A DNA stretch of 64,000 nt from Eutypa lata (taxonomy: Eukaryota; Ascomycota; Sordariomycetes; Xylariales; Diatrypaceae). Location: contig JAKULF010000006.1 in the NCBI GenBank assembly GCA_022661535.1, positions 682,001-746,000 of the forward strand. The letters are read 5' to 3'. Numbering within the stretch: the first letter of the stretch is position 1; each line of letters begins with the position of its first letter. Both the position numbers and the translations under genes were made by a program. A model generated the notes under the pieces. That model saw only the letters and a program-made list of their open reading frames with translations. It was not told where the DNA came from and ran no database searches. Below are positions 34,523 through 44,516 of the stretch, piece after piece.

Positions 34523-35428
34523 CGTATCTATGCATGTCCACGAAGACAAGATCCAAATACATGCGCAACGAAGGGGCCAGCGCAATTAAGGAGGAATGAT
34601 CAAAAAAAGGAAGAATGCCAGCAAGGTTGCCGAACAGTTCTGCCGGGCGGGGAGAATGTACGAGTACAGATCATGATGCATATATCCACTTACCATGTGG
34701 TTGCAATATTGGAGACCTCTAGGATTCGCATATACTAGCTCTAATTGGTAGAATAACTGCAACCTTCCACGGGGTAATGTAGCATCCTGTGCAGAATTAA
34801 GCCACCCCAATCATCCTAGTCATAATATACACCTTGTCCTACCAAACAATACCAATTGGCTGGTTATAATTACCTAGGTATGGAGCACCTCGCTTCGCAC
34901 AACTGTATTTTCTTTTGTGTCTTCCTAGATGGATGATTCTCTCCACCATGGACCATAGGCTATCCCCACTAACTGTGTGGCATCTCCTCCTTGTGTAAGT
35001 AACTAGAAGCATCCCAGGATAGTAGCATTGCTTTTGTCGCATGTTCCGACTGAAATTTTCTGATCTATTCATTGCTAACATAGCCAGTCATATTGACGCA
35101 TTCTATTAAACTATGGTCAATCTCGTCACAAGTTGTTACTGATGAGTTCAACAAGTCACCTGCCGATTCACTGAATAATGACAGATAATTGCTATTAGCT
35201 ACATTGTGCGTACCTAAAGTCCATCGTGGATGCTGTTTTCGGTATCTCTATCTCCCCGAAGCACCAATATCAGGCTGTCTCTCAAGGTGGCTTTCCGTTG
35301 TACTCGCCTTAGATCTGGAGAGGATTAGAAGGGAATGCATACATCTGTGTGCTTGCGTTCTCTTACTACGTCCTCTTAAGTTTTATTCATTAACGTCATA
35401 CTATACATCCCTAGGCGAAGATAGCAAG
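34523..35428. promoter_or_regulatory. Divergent intergenic region between transporter and receptor
   Basis: 906 bp between the starts of the MFS gene and the Pth11-like gene; it should contain both promoters. No gene was recognised. Confidence 0.5.
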
Positions 35429-36847
35429 ATGGCAACATCTTCCCTTACACCTGCGTCACCTCCTCCTCCTGGTGTGACCTCCAATTTTGAGAACCCAGAG
35501 TCTTTAGTGCGAGTAAACTACATCGCCATGGGAGTCGCCATTCCTTTGACAACGGTTTTCTTCACCCTTCGAGCATACACTAGAATATGGATCAAGCAGA
35601 CATGGATATTTGAAGATTGTAAATCATATCAAAGTAATATTTAAGCCATAAGCTGACATGGACAACAGGGTTGGCTCTCATTGCCTGGGTAAGTTGTGGT
35701 GCGAGCCAGGGAAACTGGAAACATTACGCCTAACCAAACCGTATACTTAGATTGGCACGATAGCCTTGTGTGGGACAGGTGGTGCTACTATGGCACACCA
35801 TGGTGGAAAGCACGAATGGGACATTACAACTGCCGAAGCCCACGAAGCATTTTGGGTACATCCTGACCCCGGTCGAGTCAAGGAGACCACAGACATATGC
35901 TAATCATGACAGTGGTTTAATATCGCCTCCATCCACTACGGAGTCACTATATGTATCGCGAAGCTTGCTGTTCTCTGTCTTTATCGTCGCGTCTTCTCTC
36001 CTCTTCGGTGGAGTCCTTTCGACATTAGTATCGTCTTTCTCATTGTCCTCCTAGTCTTATTTTATACGGCCACGACCATTGCCAAGATATGGGAGTGTGT
36101 TCCCAGAGCCAAGATTTTCGACCCAACCATCCCGGGAACCTGTATTGACACCCCATTGGTGCTCAATATCAGCGGTTTCTTCAATACGACAACAGATGTC
36201 GTCATTCTTTTCCTACCACTAAAAGCTGTATGGAATATGAACATGAAGCTTAAGAAAAAGATTATTGTGGTGCTGGTTTTCACGTTTGGCCTATGGTTAG
36301 TCTGTGAACTATCTCAATTTTGGTACAATCACTGATTAATATTTAGTGCTCCTGGCTTTAGTCTAGCAGGCTCTCTCGTACGCCTTCGTGGTAGTAGTAG
36401 CCCTGATAAGACTTGGGTTCAACCTGAGATTATCATGTGGGGGTAAGTTGGTACTTCAATTCCTGAAAGCCATACTCTAACCCGGAAGACAGGCTAGCCG
36501 AGTTGACAACGGGAGTACTCTGTGTGAGTCTTCCGGAGCTGGGGCCGCTCTGGAAGAGAAAGAGACGACAATCAGGACCTACTACCAGCATCGTAAAGAG
36601 TAGATATCGTCACGAAGACACTGTTTACCATCGGCAACCTGGTTATACATTCTCCACCGTTATTTCTAACGGAAATAAAACACTGGAGGGTGAGCCTTAT
36701 ATTGAGTTGAAGGATGTTGGAATACATAGAATATCAGTTCTAGTAGGAGGAAACCAAAACGGCCAGGACGAACAAGAAATGTGCCCAGGGAGATCAGGAA
36801 TTGGAGTCACCCAAGAGTTTAGAATAGACTCGAGCCGTGTAATTTAG
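35429..36847 (+). CDS. Rhodopsin-domain (Pth11-like) seven-helix membrane protein
   Basis: Fungus-specific integral membrane protein of the type often described as Pth11-like GPCR. Exons are 35429..35618, 35669..35688, 35751..35855, 35913..36295, 36347..36442 and 36493..36847 (1149 nt, all in frame), giving 382 residues. Seven hydrophobic segments can be traced, starting with IAMGVAIPLTTVFFTLRAYT and ending with IIMWGLAELTTGVLCVSLPE. Family landmarks are LRAYTRIWI, EDWLALIAW, KLAVLCLYRRVF, a loop Cys in GTCID, FGLCAPGFSLAGSLVRLR and WVQPEIIMWG. No CFEM domain is present in front. The C-terminal 100 residues are cytosolic and charged. Exon 2 is only 20 nt, but both its splice sites are canonical. 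The ligand and G-protein coupling are unknown. Confidence 0.85.
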
Positions 36848-37314
36848 GGAATATTTATCATGTTAATTACTTATATCAAATAAAAACTACGCTATACTAG
36901 CAAGAATTCTTGAGAAATAGTTCCTTTAAGTTTATAGTGATATTAAATTATTTTAACAAAACACATCATTAAACTATCGTTATAAAGCTTAATATATAGG
37001 TTAATGTGATGCATAAATTAATATTTATAACCATGCTAGAGTATTGTATATGATTACAAAGAAAAAGAAAAGAAAATCTTTCTTTAAACCACAGTAGGGA
37101 TCTTACTATGCTTGCCTCACTCGACGAATCATCATAATTGTGCCGGGATTGTAACGTATAAGAACGCGTTCTTACCTACCTCTCGGAACTAGTTCCCCCT
37201 CCTTTCTTTTCCATGAACCCGGAACCTTTCCATTGTTTACTACACTGAACCAATGAGCTCCCGTGGTGGAAGCCACCACCAAAAAGTCATTGCCCGGACG
37301 AAATAGATGATGGT
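36848..37314. other. A+T-rich spacer
   Basis: From 36850 to 37110 the sequence is strongly A+T-rich, like a minor version of the block at the window end. From 37170 on it becomes normal and may already be pseudogene sequence. Confidence 0.5.
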
Positions 37315-38163
37315 ATCTTGATGGCTTGGCAGAAGTCAATGATTCCATCCGCAACCTCCTTATGAAATACTCAAAGGTGCCTAGTTCCGTGGTGGTCAGT
37401 AAACACAATTGTGAGTATCTAGTACGCATAGCAAAATGATTCTCATATGAAGTTAATCGGAGCCTAACGAGACCGAGGGTTTGAATATAATCCCTATCCT
37501 TGTATCGGACTTTACCGCTTTGCCAACCTTACTCTGATTACCCACCCTTTGTACGACATCATTGTTGAGCGCCTTAAGCCCGCAGACACCAGCGCCACCT
37601 ACTTGGACATTGGCTGCTGTTTTGGCCAGGACCTACGCCAGTTGGTCCTGGACGGGGTTCCTTCTCAGAATCGTATTGGCCTCGATATCGAAAACGCCTT
37701 GATGGAACTCGGCTAAGGCTTTTTCCTCGATCGGGAGACGCTGCAATCGAGTTTCGTAGTTTCTGAAGTCTTCAAGGGCGGGGCGCAATAGGTGTGGTTA
37801 ACCCTAGAGGAGTGGAGTATCGATGTGTTACATTGCAGTGTGTTTTCTTCATCTCTTCACACTTGGGGAGCAGATCTTGGCCGCAAATCAACCGCCAAGC
37901 TTGTCGAAAAAGGGGGAATAATCTTTGGTAGGCTGATGGGCGGCGTTAAGCCCGGGGGCACCCCTGCAATCCAGGAGAATAGGTAGTGTAAGCTACAGAC
38001 ACAACGTGAGAACGTTTGCTGACATGTGGCGAAAAGTCGGCGAGCTTACAGTCACGCGCTGGAAAGTTGAGGGTGCCATGGACATGATCGGTGTTAAAAC
38101 TACCAGCTCAGTGGAAGGTGAGAACAGTCGCCGCTTGCTGTTTAGTATTACGAGGGTATACTA
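37315..38163 (+). pseudogene. SAM-dependent methyltransferase pseudogene (fungal secondary-metabolism type)
   Basis: Conserved blocks follow each other in the right order but in different frames. They are a helix around DSIRNLLMKYSKVPSSVVVS (about 37340), the block YPCIGLYRFANLTL (about 37490), the SAM motif YLDIGCCFGQDLRQLVLDGV (about 37590-37660), IGLDIENALMELG, DRETLQSSFVVSEVF, HLFTLGEQILAA, LVEKGGIIFGRLMGG, YRHNVRTFADMWRKVG and an end with RRLLFSITRVY. A TAA at 37714-37716 interrupts the frame after LMELG. At least three shifts follow (near 37780, 37890 and 37985). No intron removes the stop and the shifts. The PYPCIG and DIGCCFGQDLR blocks recall methyltransferases of fungal meroterpenoid clusters (AusD/AndD-like), from memory. 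The gene is broken and I give no repaired reading. Confidence 0.78.
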
Positions 38164-38169
38164 AACAGC
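38137..38169. repeat. Perfect 12-bp inverted repeat at the pseudogene's 3' end
   Basis: GCTGTTTAGTAT and ATACTAAACAGC are separated by 9 nt. The right arm overlaps the terminal TAA. It may have become palindromic by chance, or it may have served as a terminator-like hairpin. Confidence 0.85.
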
Positions 38170-39258
38170 GTCGCCAATTACTAGGTGGATTATGTAGGCG
38201 AATTTTCATTCAAAAGATAATATAAGTAACCGCGCATTTACAAGTGGTGTCGCCCTCATCTATCTTGCGATCTCAACGCAATATGTCATTCCCTAGATAC
38301 TTTATAATCTATTCGGGATATTTCTACATGTTCTCCACGTGACGACTTACCTGTCACACGCACGCCCCTGTATTTCAGTTTGCACATACCATCACGACCT
38401 AATATATTTCAGGGACTGGGATTGGAGAGGTACTATAGGAGGTGGTGACATTGAAATTCACTCTGGCTTAAAGAGATTCTGGCTAAGACGTTAGGAAGTG
38501 TTTCGACTAGACACCAGTAGGGGGATATTCAAGGGGGTTTCAACATGAGCTCGTGCTGCAAATGGAAGGGTAAAAGGTTCATAAGAAGCTCAATGGAGCA
38601 ATAATCCTTAACATGCTTTCGTAATTATGTCTTTCGATTTTGAATGATAGGCTTGCCAGAGCGCAAGGTAGTTCAGTGAAAGAGGGAGGCTACTATATAG
38701 CTCGCCGAATTCTCGCAGTATAGGTGATATGTAGATAATGAGGTCGATGATTAAAGCTCTAATTCCTCTTAACCGTTTAAGTGGGTGAAGCCCCCTTTAT
38801 ATATACGTAGCCACTTACCCAAAAGGTCACCAATACCGCCTACAGTGTACTATAATAAAGCCATGTTAACAATCGATTTGCTGTCAATAGGCCCCGAAGG
38901 CCCCTTTTAAAGCCTTGCCCCTTATGCAGTTATCGCCTGGTCAGTGTGGCTTAGCTTTGATCGCCTCGATGTTAACCAGGTAAGCAACGTTGGTCCAATG
39001 AGGGTTCGGGATCCACGGGATCGACATCTGAAATCCTTACCCCATTTTTCAACTTTCAACACAGCCAGGCTGACAGGACAGCGAGGCATAAAGTTGATAA
39101 CGAAAGCTTACCTTAGTTGGTGCACTTCTAACCATTGTGTTTAGTTTCCCGGAGACAACATTCTTCAAGATCAGGTGTATACTGCTTTTATTCCAAAAGC
39201 GATCATTTACGAACCCGTGCATAACTACAGCTGCAAACTATAATCAACACTAGTTACC
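38170..39258. other. Intergenic region
   Basis: About 1.1 kb without a supportable gene. No repeat longer than short tetranucleotides was seen. Confidence 0.5.
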
Positions 39259-39531
39259 ATGCCCACACCTCAACACGAAACGGAAAGGGAGAGGGAAGCC
39301 TTGAGAAGGACCGGGCGCATGTTTAAACATCCATCTGAAATCCCATCGATCCTCAGAGCCAGCTGGGCATCCAATCGCGAATACTTCTCAGGGCGCGACT
39401 TAACCGAGGTGGACAGAGAAGAGCTCATCCGAATCATAGTATATATGAGGAAACTGGCCATGAAAATGATCGGAGGCGCCTGGTTCTTGTTTATATGGGT
39501 CATGGTATTGGCCTTTACCCGGAATTGCTAG
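39259..39531 (+). CDS. Small hypothetical protein with C-terminal membrane helix
   Basis: A 90-residue frame that opens with ATG in the context TTACCATG. It has a very polar N-terminal part (ETEREREALRRTGRMFKHP), a Leu/Ile-rich helix and a single hydrophobic segment near the end (GGAWFLFIWVMVLAF). This is the layout of a small tail-anchored protein. I do not recognise it. The orderly polarity argues for a real gene; the short length and relic-rich setting argue against it. Confidence 0.4.
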   Translation: MPTPQHETEREREALRRTGRMFKHPSEIPSILRASWASNREYFSGRDLTEVDREELIRIIVYMRKLAMKMIGGAWFLFIWVMVLAFTRNC

Positions 39532-40990
39532 GCTGCAGATTCCTGGCGGCTTTGATCAGTCGCCTTTTCTAGCCTAGTCTAAGAAGGACTGGGATGGCCT
39601 ATACTCTACTATTACTAAGATCTCTTCCGAAGCGATACATATCTTAAGAGGCTGGAAAGCGTTCGCGTGCTTGCTGGTTGCTCTGGCGGGATCGCGAGTC
39701 TGACCTTTGGAATGGGTGCCTAGCGCTCGCCTGGGGAGTGCATGGAATGTGGGCCAAGTCTTTGCCGTTTACACGCACAGCTATACGGACCGCGCAGTGT
39801 TCTGGCACAATCCGGTGGGTGTATACAAATTAGAGATATTGAGTGCATGGTGTCCGATTCATAAACCTCGGGCGTGGTTTTCTACGAGCCTAAATTGTTG
39901 ATAATATCGAAAGCAATATATTTATGAACACAACTCCTGACGATATGTAACTATAACATTCATTCGGAAATAAGAGGTTCAATACTGCAACATGTTCGGT
40001 ACTGCTACAATAGCGAACACTGAGAGTGATTATGGAGACGTGTTCCATAATTGAAAATGTTCACAGTTTTTATTAACCTGATAGGTTATATATTGTGGCT
40101 ATAACGAATCAGATTTAAAATCTTATAATTTGAGAATGTAGTAAGTAGAAACAGAGCTTTTTCGTTAAAAATGATAGCAATTAAGTGATGGCCTAACGTG
40201 GTATAGGCAGAGCCAGCTGCCTCTCGACAGCTGGTTCATAGCTCGGCATAGTCAATGGGGTTAGATCCTCGACGAAGGTAAGCTCCTGGTGTGGTGGTGA
40301 GTGCCTGTTTATCTTGGTAAACATCCTCTTGCACCACCAACCACCCTTCGAGACTCCTTCAACGAGATCTGTTGGACTGCTGTTCAACGTATTAGCGTTG
40401 ACTTGTTCATTCATCGGGCTTAGGCCTTTAGCAAGGTTCGGCAATTCTGGATTCAAAATCGCGAGGCAACTTTGATAACCGAGAAATTCCTTACTATCAA
40501 GGTTCACAAGGGCTGATTCCGTAGTCCTTGAAATGAGAATAGTGATGGATGTTTGTGGCCTACAGGCAGGAAATATAACGCTAAAATAGAAATAGGAATA
40601 TGTGAGACGAGGGGTCTAACACAACTGTACTTATATAAGCACTTACCTAAAGGGGCTCCAATATTAGTTTCGAGACCCATCACCACAGCGTGCTTTATTA
40701 CATCCTTCAGACTTACCGGCCGACTATATATGTTTGCCTAACCTATATGCCTGGAAATGGCTGATTGTGAAACCGAAAAGACTACAAGTAATGATACTCA
40801 AATAAGGATTAATTGTTGTTACTGGGCTTATGGTGCAAGAAGACATCTTCGTAGGTGTCGAGGAATTCCATCGCGTAACTGCTAGCTAATCTTATTTCTA
40901 TTCTTCTCTAATTAGATGAACCAGTTCATAATCATGCAGTCCTGATCCGATATATGTCTGATTGCGCCGGTACACCTAATCTGACTCCAT
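39532..40990. other. Intergenic region with only doubtful frames
   Basis: About 1.46 kb. A minus-strand frame of about 104 codons at 40193..40507 has no recognised product and may be a relic. The 39900-40190 part is A+T-rich. Nothing else can be supported. Confidence 0.45.
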
Positions 40991-42001
40991 TCAAGTAACC
41001 TGGAACTTCGCGCGTCCGGTAGTCAACCAACTCGTGACATTCTCCACCAATGTCCTCTGGTAATTCCGGTTCGTGTCCTCAGCCACCCACGCGCTATGCG
41101 GCGTCGTGATCAAATTAAGCTCCGCAGTGTCAGGCCCAAGCAGAAGGCTATTCTCAGGACCAGCCGGCTCCTTTGGGTGAACATCTGTCGCGGCACCGGC
41201 GATCTTCCTGTCCCTCAGCGCCGCGATCAGGGCCCTATCATTGACAATCCCCGCCCGCGACACATTAATGACGGTAGCGTGTGGCCGCATAGCCGCGAAC
41301 TCCGCGTCCGAGATCAAATCGACCGTGTCGGGGGTCTGCGGTATGCACAAGACGAGGACAGTCGACTCCCGAATCACGGTATCGAAGGGCGTGCGGCCCT
41401 CAGCTGTCTTCTCGTGAGGCTGTCCCTTCCGCCCCGAGATCAGCACGTCCATCCCCAGCGCCCGCGCGATCGACTCGATCGCCTTCCCCACCCCGCCGTA
41501 CCCGACGATCCCCAGGACCTCGCTCTGGCACGTGCGGGGCGGCTTGCCGTCCGGCCCGTTCAGGGTCTTGACGAGCGCGGGACCCCGCTCCATCCACCGC
41601 CCGGCGCGCGTAAGGTTGTGTGACAGCGTGACGGAGCGCCGCGCGTCGAAGTACAGCGCGATGGTGTGCTCGGCTACGGAGCGCGTGTTGGCGTGCGGCG
41701 TGTTGGAGACGGCGATGCCCCGCGCCCGGCAGGCGTCCAGGTCCACGGAGTCGGTTCCCGAGGCCACCACGCCGATCATCTTCAGGCGCGGCGAGACGGC
41801 CGCGTCGAGGACGTCCGCCCGCAAGGGCAGCACCGAGAGCGTGGCGATGTCCGCGTCCCGTATCCGCTCCGCTATCTGGTCTATCGAGGTGCTCTCGTAT
41901 TGGCGCACTTCGTAGGTGTAGGGCGCCGGTATGTTGAATTCCGGGACCGGTACCATGGCCGCTTGGAGCGCCACTATGACGAGGTGGGTTTCTGACTGCA
42001 T
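40991..42001 (-). CDS. D-isomer-specific 2-hydroxyacid dehydrogenase
   Basis: NAD(P)-dependent reductase of 2-keto acids (glycerate/hydroxypyruvate or D-lactate type). From the ATG at 42001 it has 336 residues. The dinucleotide site is G167-x-G169-x2-G172 (GYGGVG). The catalytic triad is R249 (VSRAGIV), E278 (HPKEPAG) and H302 (TTPHSAW). The ATG at 42001 fits the usual family start, ten or so residues before the first strand (HLVIVALQAAMVP). The same frame is open to another ATG at 42283, adding 94 residues that are rich in Arg, Ser and Thr with few acidic residues. That extension looks like a mitochondrial presequence, so a longer form cannot be excluded. The 388 bp between this start and the next gene's stop hold the promoter or that extension. 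The strongly GC-rich body gives long false frames in other phases. The substrate cannot be assigned. Confidence 0.85.
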   Translation of the reverse strand: MQSETHLVIVALQAAMVPVPEFNIPAPYTYEVRQYESTSIDQIAERIRDADIATLSVLPLRADVLDAAVSPRLKMIGVVASGTDSVDLDACRARGIAVSNTPHANTRSVAEHTIALYFDARRSVTLSHNLTRAGRWMERGPALVKTLNGPDGKPPRTCQSEVLGIVGYGGVGKAIESIARALGMDVLISGRKGQPHEKTAEGRTPFDTVIRESTVLVLCIPQTPDTVDLISDAEFAAMRPHATVINVSRAGIVNDRALIAALRDRKIAGAATDVHPKEPAGPENSLLLGPDTAELNLITTPHSAWVAEDTNRNYQRTLVENVTSWLTTGRAKFQVT

Positions 42002-42389
42002 TCTTCGCCAAGGCTGTACTGCTTTGTCATATGTATGTATCCCTGTTGAATAAGAATACAGCCTGCTGCGGGTGTTTTTAATACCTCTTAAACGTTTTAA
42101 GGGATTAATAGCTGGACACCGTATAAACCACATTGGAGTTGTTTTTGAGAGCGTGCGCGCTGAATGAATCGTGCGACACGCCCTTTTTTTGTAGGTTGGT
42201 GCTAATGTGGGGGTTGTCAACGGAAGGGCGCCACTTATGTAGGATCTCCGCGATAATACGAATGGTGATACAATACCTTCCATGATAGCACAGAATTGAT
42301 TTGAATATATTATGTTATAGGTACATATAGGGGAGAGTATATGGTAGCGTTAGTCATGACTTGAAAATAGTGAACCGCATAGCAACCCC

Positions 42390-42879
42390 TTAAACACCGT
42401 ATCTGAACTCCCTCACTTTCTTCTGGTAGTAGTACGTTGCGAGCCCACCGGCGGCGGCGAGCCCCAGTGGAACAGGCGCACGCCCTCCCGTCTTAATGAT
42501 CCGTGGCACGGCAGATGCAAGTAAGACGATGCTATTTCCGAGGGCGAGCTCAGCACCGTTGTCCTTGTTCCCCTTTAAGAGATAGCCTAAGATTCTTAGT
42601 TAGCGAACTCATCCTGTGCCTGATGACGCATATCTGGTAACGAAGCCGTGGGTTGGGCAATCTTAAAAACACGAACCGGAATATGCGTATGATGCTCCAA
42701 GTCCAAGGCCAGCAACCAGCGACGGCGTCGAGCGCGTCCGGATATATCCGGCTGTTCCGCCTACGGCGACTGCGATCCGTAGATAAACAGATAAGCTTAG
42801 GAGGTCCTGATCTTCAGTTAGTGGGGGGGTTGGGACACTTACGGAGCCCAGCGAGTGTGAAAGATGGATGCTCGGCCAT
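42390..42879 (-). CDS. TMEM14-family small membrane protein
   Basis: Exons on the minus strand are 42843..42879, 42677..42769 and 42390..42586, with introns of 73 nt (GTAAGT...CAG) and 90 nt (GTTCGT...TAG). The 327 nt give 108 residues, the normal size for this family. The spliced protein starts MAEHPSFTLAGLLAVGG and carries Gly-rich hydrophobic helices (AGLGLGASYAYSGYL; GNSIVLLASAVPRI; PLGLAAAGGLATYYY) and a short charged tail KKVREFRYGV. TMEM14C in animals is a mitochondrial inner-membrane protein needed for porphyrin import; the fungal relatives are mostly uncharacterised. Because each exon is short, the gene is easily missed. It is in tandem with the dehydrogenase downstream. Confidence 0.8.
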
Positions 42880-44516
42880 CGTGAGACGGGCAGTATCTGA
42901 GAGGATAAGGAATGGGAGGGGACGAGTATCACGAAATATGGTCAACAAATCGAATCAAAATCAAAGCTGCTGCTGTCGATTTTAGCTTAAAGTTGATAGT
43001 TAACTAAAAGGTCTCAAATTGTGGCTACCTAAGTAGGTTAATTACTCCAATAAGGCCAAGCTTCAGGGTATTCTAGGTTCCTATGCAGTAGAAACCTTCT
43101 AGCGTGCACGCCATTAGCCGTCATAACACGAGCTCGCTCAATTATTCCCCGATCAATGTCGGAGAAACCGACATCTCTAGTTACATCTCCAAGCTGCAGT
43201 GTATGTAGTTAAGGCTGCCTGGCAATACCACATGAAAAGAAGGTTGATTGGCATTGAATTGTGGCTAAGCAGTCCCTCACTTCAAAGCTGCATTCGGAAC
43301 TTGGGAATTCCAGATCCAGACTGTGGCTCATGATATCGGAAAGCCACATTCCCGACGCCACACTTGGAAGATCTGGAGCAAAAGTCCCAGTTTTGGATTA
43401 TTTTCATGTTCCTTCTCAACTCTCTAGATGTACCTCAATACCAATTAACTGACGTGGTGCGGGTTTAGTCATGCGTTTTTAAATCAATGAAATAATTTTA
43501 ATTTTATATAAATTGTAAAGCTGTTTAGTGATAATGACATGTATTGCAGACATTAGCCTTTAGCTATGTGTAAATGTTACCTTACCTACCTATGCAGCAA
43601 GTTTATGCACTATATCTTATGTCTATTAGCCAGGAACAGAGCTTGATAGTATTATCCTCATGACTAAGACGACATCTCTCAACCAGGCCAGATCTTGATG
43701 GGTAAATTCTCGATCTGAAAAGAACCCTGGCAACATGACGGGTAAGAGTGACAATCCCCAGACGTGAAGACCGGGGTCACTCCAAGCTTGAATTGGTCAT
43801 GTCGTCATACATAAATATACCCTGGTCGCTGGGCAGCCTATCAACAACGTGGAGCTCATCGGCTCATGGCTCAAAAGGGCAATGAATGACAACAGCTTCA
43901 CGGACCACAATTCAAGTTTTCGAAGTTATCCAAACAACCCAATCATAGAATGCTTCTTTTCAGTTAGTACTGTCTATCTCTTCTTCTAAAAGACGGATTG
44001 ATGAAATCAGAGAGTACCCTTATTTACAATTCATGATGTAGTAGGCTAAAGGCCCCTGTCACGGCAGTGACCTGGCATGTCTAGTCTCCTTAACAGACCT
44101 ATCAAAGGAGCTTCTTTTGGGATGAATAGCTATGAGTTTCTATAATGAGAACGGTCAGACCGTCTAGCCCCGTTGATATGGATCTACCTGAAGGTAACAT
44201 GTACGTTACGTAGGATAGACAGAGTCTTGGCTGACCACTACTGTGCTCCGCGTTACCTCAATCCAACGGCATTGTTTGCCCCCCTACCCTGATGCATATC
44301 ACCGCCAGAGACGCCATCGGATTCATTTAAAGACCTGCGTTGTGACCTCATCCTCGTTCATGTTAGCCCGCTTACACTCCACTACCACAGCTACTCAAGA
44401 AAACTTAGTGTGGCGACATCCACACACTCACAGGAGCATGTTGACAATTAGAGGAGAAACTAAGAGATAATAGCATTGAATAAACATTCCCGCCACCCTC
44501 CCAAAAGAAAGAGAAA
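42880..44516. promoter_or_regulatory. Divergent intergenic region
   Basis: About 1.6 kb between the TMEM14 gene and the kelch gene. Frames are short and unrecognised, and no RNA gene was identified. It should contain both promoters; a CT-rich, AC-rich leader lies at 44390-44510. Confidence 0.5.

Noticed and set aside
41096..42011. Plus- and minus-strand frames overlapping the D-2-hydroxyacid dehydrogenase
   Set aside because: Arg/Gly-rich shadow frames. The dehydrogenase frame carries the GxGxxG motif and the R/E/H triad.
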